5,800 nt of DNA from an uncultured Clostridia bacterium (GCA_944391255.1 CALXSW010000266.1:1-5800); one strand, 5' to 3'. Positions 1-5,772 are shown, numbered from the stretch's first letter. The notes: a model not told the origin generated them from the sequence alone. A program made the numbers and translations.

Positions 1-42
1 ACCGCCGAGCGCTATAAGACAGCTCTGCATAGCAGACGGCAT
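1..42 (-). CDS. Possible 5' end of a divergent gene, product unknown (runs off the left edge)
   Basis: On the minus strand an open frame starts at ATG (42-40) and continues to the window edge, giving MPSAMQSCLIALGG. It is preceded by a purine-rich stretch (plus-strand complement 45-55, reading GGAGAGGGAGG) that can act as a Shine-Dalgarno site, and about 75 nt further upstream by a good sigma-A promoter on the same strand. The frame is open upstream to a TAG at 75-73, so a TTG at 63-61 is an alternative start. A second in-frame ATG lies at 30-28. The GGAGG nearest the first ATG is only 2 nt away, which is too close, but the more distal GGAGAGG is well placed. Fourteen residues are too few to assign a family. 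The call rests on promoter, ribosome site and start lining up, not on homology. Confidence 0.38.
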   Translation of the reverse strand, partial: MPSAMQSCLIALGG

Positions 43-83
43 TACCTCCCTCTCCGAAGTCAAAAAAAGAATCTATTTTATGT

Positions 84-116
84 CCCTGTTATTAGATGTA
101 TTTTTTTTGAACAGGG
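84..116. repeat. Inverted repeat CCCTGTT-N19-AACAGGG, candidate operator
   Basis: CCCTGTT (84-90) and AACAGGG (110-116) are perfect 7-bp reverse complements separated by 19 AT-rich bases that include a T8 run. The right arm lies just downstream of the minus-strand -10 box and covers the expected transcription start (about 112-113). Because one arm begins upstream of the start, a DNA operator seems likelier than a full hairpin in the minus-strand RNA. A terminator is unlikely because no U-run follows either arm at the right distance. The regulator is not identifiable from the site. Confidence 0.55.
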
Positions 117-118
117 GT

Positions 119-147
119 ATTTTACTCCCATTACCTATATTTGTCAA
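119..147 (-). promoter_or_regulatory. Sigma-A-type promoter on the minus strand
   Basis: Read on the minus strand, TTGACA (147-142) is followed after exactly 17 nt by TAAAAT (124-119). This is a perfect -35 with a one-mismatch -10. It points left towards the putative start codon at 42 and would give a leader of about 70 nt. It is divergent from the rnr promoter, with about 100 bp between the two -35 boxes. Confidence 0.65.
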
Positions 148-156
148 TCCCAGAAT

Positions 157-176
157 TATGCACAAAAAAATGCATA
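157..176. repeat. Small inverted repeat TATGCA-N8-TGCATA
   Basis: TATGCA (157-162) and TGCATA (171-176) are perfect 6-bp inverted arms around an A-rich 8-nt centre. The element sits about 10 bp upstream of the minus-strand -35 box and about 75 bp upstream of the rnr -35. It could be a protein site or simply an AT-rich coincidence. Confidence 0.3.
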
Positions 177-194
177 TTGAAGCTGTGTTTTATA

Positions 195-223
195 TTGATT
201 TGTCTGATCATAAGTTGATTTGT
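195..223. repeat. Direct repeat TTGATTTGT with a 20-bp period upstream of the rnr promoter
   Basis: TTGATTTGT occurs at 195-203 and again at 215-223, exactly 20 bp (about two helical turns) apart. The match extends to 13 positions with one mismatch (C/T then TGA). The copies end 49 and 29 bp before the rnr -35 box, a location compatible with a tandem activator or repressor site. AT-rich DNA (231-250) between the repeat and the -35 could serve as an UP element. Confidence 0.45.
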
Positions 224-251
224 TTGAATGTAATAAGATATAACTGAAATC

Positions 252-280
252 TTGACACATCATTCAATGAATGGTATAAT
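252..280 (+). promoter_or_regulatory. Consensus sigma-A promoter of the rnr operon, extended -10
   Basis: TTGACA (252-257) and TATAAT (275-280) are both perfect consensus hexamers with an optimal 17-nt spacer. TG at 272-273 gives an extended -10 (TGnTATAAT). Initiation is expected near 287, leaving an untranslated leader of about 140 nt before rnr. Such a strong promoter for a housekeeping exoribonuclease suggests that output is limited by a repressor or by events in the leader. Confidence 0.9.
261..273. repeat. Perfect palindrome in the promoter spacer (CATTCA-A-TGAATG)
   Basis: CATTCA (261-266) and TGAATG (268-273) are exact reverse complements around a single A, lying wholly between the -35 and -10 boxes of the rnr promoter. 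A protein bound here would block RNA polymerase, so it is a candidate repressor operator. No known regulator consensus was recognised. Confidence 0.4.
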
Positions 281-297
281 ATTTGGTAAAGGGTGGA

Positions 298-357
298 ATG
301 CTAAAAAAGCGTAAAGGTCGTATTCGGCTCAAGGCTCATGAGGGCATTATACCGTAA
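298..357 (+). CDS. Putative 19-codon leader peptide upstream of rnr, ending Pro-stop
   Basis: ATG at 298 opens a 19-codon frame, MLKKRKGRIRLKAHEGIIP, closed by TAA at 355-357. It starts about 11 nt after the expected transcription start and follows a plausible but not ideal ribosome site (AAGGG, 289-293). Seven of the first twelve residues are Lys or Arg. The last codon pair is CCG-TAA; C-terminal proline before a stop is known to slow release in bacteria, as in TnaC and in tmRNA-tagged proteins. The core RIRLKA resembles the N-terminus of ribosomal protein S10 (typically KIRIRLKAYDHR), which may be chance in so short a peptide. The frame overlaps the 5' arm of the leader stem (301-310), so translation would disrupt it. 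It ends 68 nt before rnr. It could be a regulatory leader peptide or a fortuitous ORF; conservation would decide. Confidence 0.42.
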   Translation: MLKKRKGRIRLKAHEGIIP

Positions 358-404
358 ATTCATGAGACTTCATGACAGCTTAGCGGAACTAACAGCGTTT
401 TTAG
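301..404 (+). promoter_or_regulatory. Structured rnr leader RNA, candidate attenuator
   Basis: Visible pairings are: a long-range stem 301-310 with 395-404 (CTAAAAAAGC with GCGTTTTTAG, nine pairs and one A.G mismatch); an 8-bp stem 335-342 with 359-366 (CTCATGAG with TTCATGAG, one G-U); an alternative 8-bp stem 336-343 with 368-375; and a local hairpin 360-365 with 370-375 (loop GACT). A further hairpin, 378-383 with 389-396 (loop CGGAA, two-base bulge), is followed by G and U5 (398-402), like a weak intrinsic terminator. It is mutually exclusive with the long-range stem. The octamer GAATGCTA occurs on both sides (296-303 and 404-411). I do not recognise a known riboswitch or T-box. Energies were judged by eye only. 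Confidence 0.4.
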
Positions 405-425
405 AATGCTATAGGAGAAAGATCT

Positions 426-2693
426 ATGAACAGAAAAGAAAAAATATTTGCATATATTTGCAGTAAATCGTATATACCTCTTAAATATGATGAGCTTGCG
501 ATGGTTCTTGATGTGCCGGCAGGCGATATGGGAGAGCTTTCAAAAATACTCGACACACTTGTTCGCGAGGGAAGAATATATAAGACTAAAAAAGGCAGAT
601 ATTGCCCTGTGAACTCATCATCTGAATATGTAATAGGCACATTGAGATGTAATAAGGCGGCATTTGGATTTGTGCGCCCTGAGTTGGAAGAATTAGACGA
701 AATATTTGTGTCAATAGAGAATCAGGGAAATGCCTATGACGGCGATAAGGTTCTTGTTAAGATAGATAAGCGTGACAATTCCCATGGTCATAAAGAAGGA
801 CATATTGAAAGCGTAATAGAGCGCGGCAATGATACAATAGTAGGTGTTATAACAAAATTCAGAAAAAAGACATACAGAGTATCAGCGGATCGAAAAGAAT
901 TTTTTGTTCAGGTAAGAATAAATCCAGCCGATATGAACGGCGCTGTTATAGGCGACAGAGTTGTTGTAAAGATAACACACTATAACGACAAAGGAAAACC
1001 AGTAGGAAAGGTTGACGCAGTACTCGGAAGAGCTGAGTCGGTGTTGAGCTATCTGAACGGGATTGCGGTTGAATATAATATAGCGTCTGCTTTTCCTGTT
1101 GAAGTGATAAATGAAGCCGAAAAAATAGAGACGAAAGTGAGCGAGAGTGAATATAAAAACAGAGAAGATCTGAGAGATAAGCTCATATTCACTATAGATG
1201 GCGACGATGCCAAGGATTTTGATGATGCTGTATCATTAGAAAAAATGGATAATGGTCATCTCATGTTAGGCGTCCATATAGCTGATGTCACGCACTATGT
1301 AAGGGGCGGCTCTGAGCTTGATAAGGAGGCTCTAAAGAGAGGCACGAGTGTTTATTTGCCGCATAAGGTAGTGCCGATGCTTCCTAAACGGCTGTCAAAT
1401 GGGATATGCTCGCTTAATCCTGATGTGGATCGTTTGACTTTGTCTGTTTTTATGGAAATGGATAATAAGGGAAATATTTACAATCATCGTCTTTCGGAAA
1501 CTGTTATACATTCCGCAGCGCGAATGACATATAACAATGTCAACAAGATACTTGCCGGAGATACTGTCCTTCGAGAAAGGTATTCAAAGCTTGTTAAGAC
1601 TATAGTTGAAATGGATAAGCTTTCTGACGCACTTGTGAAAAAGAGAAAAGAAAGGGGCGCTATCGATTTTGATTTTCCGGAGGCAAAAGTTGTATGTGAT
1701 GAGGAAGCAAATCCGATAGATGTAAGAATAGAGGAGCGCGGAAAGTCACAAAGGCTTATTGAATCATTTATGCTTGCAGCGAATGAGACTATAGCCGAGT
1801 TGGCGTATTGGGCTGAAATACCGTTTGTATACAGAGTCCATGAATCGCCAAGCAGCGAAAAGCTTATGAACTTTAACGACTTCATAAAGAACTTTGGATA
1901 TTCGCTTAAGGGAAAGCTTGAGCCTGAGAATATACATCCGAAAGATCTTCAAGCCATAATTACAAAGGTAAAGGGATCTCCTGAGGAAATGATGGTTTCT
2001 AAGGTGATGCTCCAATCGCTTATGAAAGCGGATTATCGTGACACCAATAACGGGCATTTCGGACTTGCCGCTCGTTTCTACTGTCATTTCACTTCACCTA
2101 TAAGACGATATCCTGATCTGATGATACATCGCATTTTAAAGGATTTTATAAATGGGCGGTTAAATGACAGCCGAATAAATCACTATATACCTATCGTGAA
2201 AAACGCGGCTGAGCAGTCAAGCGAAAGAGAAATTGCGGCGGAACGAGCGGAAAGAGATGCCGTTGATCTGCTAAAGACAGCGTATATGAAATCGTATGAG
2301 GGTGAAAGTTTTGATGCTGTTGTGTCATCGGTCGCCTCATTCGGAATGTTTGCAATGCTGCCTAATTCCTGTGAAGGGCTTATACGCTGCGAAACAATGA
2401 CGTCTGACTATTTCTGTTTTGATGAAAGCGCGCATATGCTCATAGGCAACAGGACAAATAAAACGTATAAAATAGGCGACGTTGTCAGGATAACAGTCGC
2501 GTCATGCAATATACTTCTTAAACAAATCGACTTTGTGCTTGAGGAGGATAATAGACCTGAGGTCCTTGAAAAGCTGCGCCGACGCGAGAAAAAAACGATG
2601 TCGCTCGATAAGGATAAAAAAAGAAAATCATATTCGTCCGGAAAAAGCAAAAGAAGAAAAAGCATAAAAAACATAAAAAAACGGAGGGGTTAA
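426..2693 (+). CDS. rnr: Ribonuclease R (RNB-family 3'-5' exoribonuclease)
   Basis: This is a processive cytoplasmic exoribonuclease that degrades structured RNA from the 3' end, releasing nucleoside monophosphates. The family acts in mRNA and rRNA quality control and with tmRNA/SmpB in non-stop mRNA decay. At 755 residues it has the full architecture: N-terminal winged helix (about 1-65), two cold-shock/OB domains (about 66-200), RNB domain (about 245-575), S1 domain (about 625-705) and a Lys/Arg-rich tail (about 717-755). The catalytic Mg-binding signature is intact, DGDDAKDFDDAV at 258-269, with D258, D264, D266 and D267 matching the four conserved aspartates. HFTSPIRRYPDL (554-565) carries the conserved active-site arginine region. 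AGGAG (413-417) lies 8 nt before the ATG and fixes the start. It is first in a tight three-gene operon behind a strong promoter and a long leader. The secG and smpB genes often found beside rnr in Firmicutes are not in this window. Confidence 0.97.
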   Translation: MNRKEKIFAYICSKSYIPLKYDELAMVLDVPAGDMGELSKILDTLVREGRIYKTKKGRYCPVNSSSEYVIGTLRCNKAAFGFVRPELEELDEIFVSIENQGNAYDGDKVLVKIDKRDNSHGHKEGHIESVIERGNDTIVGVITKFRKKTYRVSADRKEFFVQVRINPADMNGAVIGDRVVVKITHYNDKGKPVGKVDAVLGRAESVLSYLNGIAVEYNIASAFPVEVINEAEKIETKVSESEYKNREDLRDKLIFTIDGDDAKDFDDAVSLEKMDNGHLMLGVHIADVTHYVRGGSELDKEALKRGTSVYLPHKVVPMLPKRLSNGICSLNPDVDRLTLSVFMEMDNKGNIYNHRLSETVIHSAARMTYNNVNKILAGDTVLRERYSKLVKTIVEMDKLSDALVKKRKERGAIDFDFPEAKVVCDEEANPIDVRIEERGKSQRLIESFMLAANETIAELAYWAEIPFVYRVHESPSSEKLMNFNDFIKNFGYSLKGKLEPENIHPKDLQAIITKVKGSPEEMMVSKVMLQSLMKADYRDTNNGHFGLAARFYCHFTSPIRRYPDLMIHRILKDFINGRLNDSRINHYIPIVKNAAEQSSEREIAAERAERDAVDLLKTAYMKSYEGESFDAVVSSVASFGMFAMLPNSCEGLIRCETMTSDYFCFDESAHMLIGNRTNKTYKIGDVVRITVASCNILLKQIDFVLEEDNRPEVLEKLRRREKKTMSLDKDKKRKSYSSGKSKRRKSIKNIKKRRG

Positions 2694-3845
2694 ATGAATG
2701 ATCGTTTTGAAATAGCCATACCGACATTGTTTGGCTTGGAGGCTATGGTATCAAGAGAACTCTACAGACTTGGATATGATGTTAAAAAAACTGAAAATGG
2801 ACGTGTAACTTTTGACGGCGATTACGATGCTGTAATACGCGCGAATATGTGGCTTAGATGCGGAGAGAGAGTCCTTATAAAAGTGGGCGAATTCAAAGCA
2901 GAAACACAAAATGATCTATACGAGGGCATAAAATCTCTTGAGTGGGAGCGATTTATCGATAAAACAGACGCTTTCCCCGTAAAAGGCCATACGGTGCGTT
3001 CAAAGCTCAATTCAGACAGGAGCTCTCAGATAACTATAAAAAAAGCTGTCGCGGACAGGTTATGCAGCGCGTATAACGTTATGTCGCTTCCTGAAACAGA
3101 TGTGACATATCAGATACAATTTACAATTATTGATAACACCGTCACAGCTATGATAGATACGACAGGAGCGGCGCTTCATAAACGAGGATACAGAGCGCTG
3201 TCTAACGGCGCTCCGCTCCGTGAAACGATTGCCGCTGCAATGGTCATGATAAGCTATTGGAAATTTGAATATCCGCTTCTTGATCCGTTTTGCGGCAGCG
3301 GCACGATCCCGATTGAAGCAGCTATGTTTAAAAGAAATATCGCTCCGGGACTAAACAGGGAATTTGCGTTTATGAATTTCCCACAGATATCGGAACGTGA
3401 TATACAGGACGTGATAGACGAGGCGAGAGATGATATTCATAAAGACGTTTGCCCTGAAATATTTGCGTCCGATATAGATACGGCGTGTGTTGAGTTGACT
3501 ATGGAAAATGCGAAAAAAGCCGGAGTATATGATTTTATACATGTGTCAAACTGCGACGCGAGAAAGGTATTTATTGATAAGCCGTATGGAACGATTATAA
3601 CGAATCCTCCATATGGCGAGCGGCTAAGCGATATAAATGAATGTAAAAAGCTCTATAAAGAAATAGGCAGATCATTTTCAAAGCTTGATAAATGGTCATA
3701 TTATATTCTTACATCGCATGAGGAGTTTGAAAAGGAATTCGGAAGAAAGGCGGACAGGAGGAGAAAGCTTTATAATGGTATGTTAAAGTGCAATCTGTAC
3801 CAATTCTACGGCGAAAGACCTCCAAAGCCGGAAACAGGTAAATAA
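2694..3845 (+). CDS. THUMP-domain class I SAM-dependent RNA methyltransferase (RlmL N-terminal / YpsC family)
   Basis: This is a predicted RNA guanine-N2 methyltransferase using S-adenosylmethionine. In E. coli the homologous half of RlmL(RlmKL) makes m2G2445 of 23S rRNA; Bacillus calls the stand-alone form YpsC. The 383 residues contain an N-terminal ferredoxin-like/THUMP region (about 1-155, with the family-type opening FEIAIPTLFGLEAMVSREL) and a Rossmann methyltransferase domain (about 165-380). SAM-binding motif I is LDPFCGSGT (196-204), the acidic motif II is FASDID (257-262), and catalytic motif IV is NPPYGERL (304-311), typical of exocyclic-amine N-methylation. The RlmK half of the E. 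coli fusion is absent, as usual in Firmicutes. The ATG directly abuts the rnr TAA, and GGAGG (2683-2687) lies inside the last rnr codons, so the two are translationally linked. Family assignment is secure; the exact target nucleotide is inferred from homologues. Confidence 0.93.
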   Translation: MNDRFEIAIPTLFGLEAMVSRELYRLGYDVKKTENGRVTFDGDYDAVIRANMWLRCGERVLIKVGEFKAETQNDLYEGIKSLEWERFIDKTDAFPVKGHTVRSKLNSDRSSQITIKKAVADRLCSAYNVMSLPETDVTYQIQFTIIDNTVTAMIDTTGAALHKRGYRALSNGAPLRETIAAAMVMISYWKFEYPLLDPFCGSGTIPIEAAMFKRNIAPGLNREFAFMNFPQISERDIQDVIDEARDDIHKDVCPEIFASDIDTACVELTMENAKKAGVYDFIHVSNCDARKVFIDKPYGTIITNPPYGERLSDINECKKLYKEIGRSFSKLDKWSYYILTSHEEFEKEFGRKADRRRKLYNGMLKCNLYQFYGERPPKPETGK

Positions 3846-3846
3846 A

Positions 3847-4377
3847 ATGGCATATTATATAACGACATTTTCAGGAATACATTTTTATCCGCTTGAGCCT
3901 GAAATAAATGGTATAAAAATAGAGGATATAGCACATTCTCTTTCTATGCTGTGCCGAGCAAACGGTCACTATAAAAATTTTTACTCTGTGGCTGACCACT
4001 GTGTAGATTGTGCCGAAGAAGCTCTTGCCAGAGGCTGCTCAGATGATTTTGTGCTTATATGTCTTTTGCATGACGCTGCAGAAGCGTACATATCTGATAT
4101 ACCGCGCCCGGTAAAAAAGGATCTTGAAGGAATAGACGAAATAGAAAAAAGACTGTCAGATACGATATATAAAGCTTTTCTAAACAGGATCCCTACCGAG
4201 AGTGAATTGCGTCTGTTATCGGAGATAGATGATGCGATGCTGTATCATGAGTTCAAGACAAATATGGGCGAAAAACTTAAATACGGTGAAATAAAAGCAA
4301 AGCGAACTTTTAAAAATATATCACCAAGCGCAGCGGAAAAAGAATTTCTTTCAATATATTACCAACTTACCACTTGA
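3847..4377 (+). CDS. HD-domain phosphohydrolase, YfbR-like
   Basis: This is a 176-residue single-domain HD-superfamily metal-dependent phosphohydrolase. The metal ligands are visible in order: H51 (in VADHCVDCA), H75-D76 (in CLLHDAAEAY) and probably D128 (in EIDDAML), the H...HD...D pattern of YfbR-type enzymes. The opening, with an FYPLEP motif followed by IEDIAHSLSMLCRANGHYKNFYS, resembles HD hydrolases common in phages and bacteria. YfbR of E. coli is a 5'-deoxynucleotidase of about 200 residues; whether this protein acts on dNMPs is inference. The start lies 1 nt after the methyltransferase stop with only a weak AGG (3836-3838), suggesting translational coupling. Its role beside rnr and an rRNA methylase is not obvious; removing nucleoside monophosphates released by RNase R is one speculative link. 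No signal peptide or membrane segment is seen. Its TGA stop overlaps the -35 box of the next promoter. Confidence 0.88.
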   Translation: MAYYITTFSGIHFYPLEPEINGIKIEDIAHSLSMLCRANGHYKNFYSVADHCVDCAEEALARGCSDDFVLICLLHDAAEAYISDIPRPVKKDLEGIDEIEKRLSDTIYKAFLNRIPTESELRLLSEIDDAMLYHEFKTNMGEKLKYGEIKAKRTFKNISPSAAEKEFLSIYYQLTT

Positions 4378-4402
4378 TTTTTGAGAATATATATAGTATA
4401 AT
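4374..4402 (+). promoter_or_regulatory. Sigma-A-type promoter for nusB and downstream genes
   Basis: TTGATT (4374-4379) and TATAAT (4397-4402) are separated by exactly 17 nt. The -10 is perfect and the -35 matches four of six positions. The -35 contains the TGA stop of the HD gene (4375-4377). Transcription should start near 4409, giving a leader of about 27 nt. No intrinsic terminator is visible in the 58-nt gap, so read-through from the rnr operon probably also reaches nusB. Confidence 0.75.
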
Positions 4403-4435
4403 TATATTGATTAATCTGTTGAAAGGATAAAAACG

Positions 4436-4852
4436 ATGAAAAAACAGTCAAGAAGTGAAGCTCGTGAGGCGGTATTTACTCAGGTTTTCCAGTTTGCGAC
4501 TCAAAGGGAAAATATGGAGGACGCGCGCGCGATCCTTTTAGAGGAAATACCGGAATGCGAACAGAATATAGGCTATATAACAGCTGTAACAGAAGGGATC
4601 TTAGAGCACGAGCAGGAGATCATCGATATAATAAACGAGCATTGCAAGGCAGGATGGTCATTCAAAAGACTTTCAAAAGCAACGAGAACTATTCTTAAGG
4701 TTGCGATCTATGAAATGAAATACTGCGATGATGTGCCGCCAAAGGTTGCAATAAATGAGGCGGTAGAGCTTGCGAAAAAATATTGTGATGAACAGGAGCC
4801 TAAGTTTATAAATGGGCTTCTCGGAAGCGTTTTGCGCTCACTTGAAGCATGA
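4436..4852 (+). CDS. nusB: Transcription antitermination factor NusB
   Basis: NusB is a small all-helical RNA-binding protein that pairs with ribosomal protein S10 (NusE) on boxA RNA, supporting antitermination and rRNA synthesis and processing. The 138-residue length is typical. Family hallmarks are the basic N-terminus RSEAREAVFTQVFQF (6-20), the central SKATRTILKVAIYEMKY region (79-95), and the C-terminal VAINEAVELAKKYCDEQ block followed by FINGLLGSVLR (103-135). A GAAAGGA ribosome site about 9 nt upstream supports the ATG. It has its own promoter and overlaps the next gene by ATGA. Placement before a probable xseA is a frequent arrangement in Firmicutes. Confidence 0.97.
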   Translation: MKKQSRSEAREAVFTQVFQFATQRENMEDARAILLEEIPECEQNIGYITAVTEGILEHEQEIIDIINEHCKAGWSFKRLSKATRTILKVAIYEMKYCDDVPPKVAINEAVELAKKYCDEQEPKFINGLLGSVLRSLEA

Positions 4853-5766
4853 TAACATTAGGTATCGATACAAGCAATTATACAACTTCAGCCGCCACTT
4901 TTGATGGCGGCAGCTTTTTAATGAGCCGAAAGATAATCGATGTAAAGCATGGAGAAAGAGGAATACGTCAGAGTGACGGTGTTTTTATCCATAACAGGGA
5001 ACTACCCGGTTTTATTGAAAAGCGCATTGCTGAGGCAGGCGGAAGGATAAACGCTGTAGGAGTTAGCACGCGTCCAAGAAGTGTTGAAGGCTCATATATG
5101 CCGGTATTTACTGTAGGACATGGTTACGCGCGCGCTGTAGCTGCGGCGCTCGGCGTTGATCTGTACGAATTTTCGCATCAGGATGGTCATATAATGGCAG
5201 GAATACATTCGGCTGACAAATATGATCTGCTTAACGGGAAATTTTTATCGGTACATCTATCAGGCGGCACTACAGAAATTCTATCAAGCGAATATAATGG
5301 AACAGGCTTTACAAATCAGATAATCGGCGGAACTCTTGATATAAGCGCCGGACAGTTGATAGATAGAGTCGGGGTTCAGATGGGGTTAAAATTTCCGTGT
5401 GGAGCGGAGCTTGAAAAAATCGCAGATACGACTGATAAATATATAAAGCTGCCATTTTCAGTAAAAGGCGCATATATGAATCTATCGGGTATAGAAACAA
5501 AGCTTATTCGTATGATAGAGGGTGTTTCACCGGAGATAGCGCGCACAGCTATAATATATGTAAGAGATGTGCTTGTAAAGGCTTTAAATAATGCTGTTTG
5601 TGAAACGGGAATAAAGAGGATACTTATAGCCGGAGGCGTAGCCTCAAACTCTATTTTAAGATGCGGACTTGAAAAGCTTGATGCCGAAGTTATATTTGCG
5701 TCAAAAGAGCTTTCTACAGATAATGCTGTGGGAATAGCTGTATTGACGTATTTGAAAGAGGGATAA
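4849..5766 (+). CDS. Kae1/TsaD-like ASKHA-fold protein (divergent TsaD paralogue, 'peptidase M22-like')
   Basis: The 305-residue protein is homologous to TsaD/Kae1, which with TsaB and TsaE makes t6A37 in tRNA, but it is shorter than the usual 335-345. The fold markers are recognisable: GIDTSNYTT (5-13), HxxxH as HQDGH (110-114), SGGTTEI (138-144), GGTLDISAGQLIDRVG (160-175), AGGVASNSILR (261-271) and STDNAVGIAV (289-298), where D291 could be the third metal ligand. Several canonical residues differ: the N-terminal ETSCDD-type motif reads DTSNYT, and SGGHT reads SGGTT. Metal-site histidines therefore remain while parts of the nucleotide/carboxylate-binding loops are altered. A specialised paralogue is likelier than the housekeeping TsaD, which I would expect elsewhere in the genome. 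Function is unknown. The start ATG overlaps the nusB TGA by four bases, implying coupled translation. The old name, O-sialoglycoprotein endopeptidase, should not be taken as a function. Confidence 0.88.
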   Translation: MITLGIDTSNYTTSAATFDGGSFLMSRKIIDVKHGERGIRQSDGVFIHNRELPGFIEKRIAEAGGRINAVGVSTRPRSVEGSYMPVFTVGHGYARAVAAALGVDLYEFSHQDGHIMAGIHSADKYDLLNGKFLSVHLSGGTTEILSSEYNGTGFTNQIIGGTLDISAGQLIDRVGVQMGLKFPCGAELEKIADTTDKYIKLPFSVKGAYMNLSGIETKLIRMIEGVSPEIARTAIIYVRDVLVKALNNAVCETGIKRILIAGGVASNSILRCGLEKLDAEVIFASKELSTDNAVGIAVLTYLKEG

Positions 5767-5772
5767 AGAACA

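Noticed and set aside
84..120. CCCTGTT/AACAGGG as an intrinsic terminator
   Set aside because: The U-run lies in the 19-nt loop rather than after the stem on the plus strand, and no U-run follows the stem directly on the minus strand.
1..177. Plus-strand frame open from the left edge to TGA at 178-180 (59 codons), a possible 3' end of an upstream gene
   Set aside because: The translation is low-complexity and rich in F, Y, Q and N without a recognisable motif, and it runs through the minus-strand promoter and inverted repeat. Read as chance openness, although a divergent gene tail cannot be excluded fully.
347..352. TATAAT on the minus strand (complement of ATTATA) in the rnr leader, a possible antisense promoter
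   Set aside because: At 17 nt spacing the -35 position reads CATGAA, a poor match, and no gene or stable RNA is evident in that direction. It is, however, an inverted copy of the rnr -10 (GGTATAAT, 273-280).
287..425. Known riboswitch, T-box, ribosomal-protein leader or 6S/tmRNA in the rnr leader
   Set aside because: No T-box sequence, no c-di-GMP, purine, THF, fluoride, SAM or PRPP/ykkC core, and no tmRNA tag frame or CCA end could be matched by eye.
401..640. Antisense ORF of 79 codons over the rnr start
   Set aside because: It overlaps the rnr ribosome site and winged-helix coding sequence; no motif or ribosome site supports it.
1484..2087. Antisense ORFs of about 107-133 codons within rnr
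   Set aside because: They overlap a strongly conserved RNase R catalytic region, have no promoter or ribosome site of note and show Ser/Leu-rich shadow composition.
2577..2690. A-rich, repetitive 3' end of rnr as a possible frameshift or degenerate tail
   Set aside because: A Lys/Arg-rich low-complexity tail is normal for RNase R, the frame is intact and it contains the ribosome site of the next gene.
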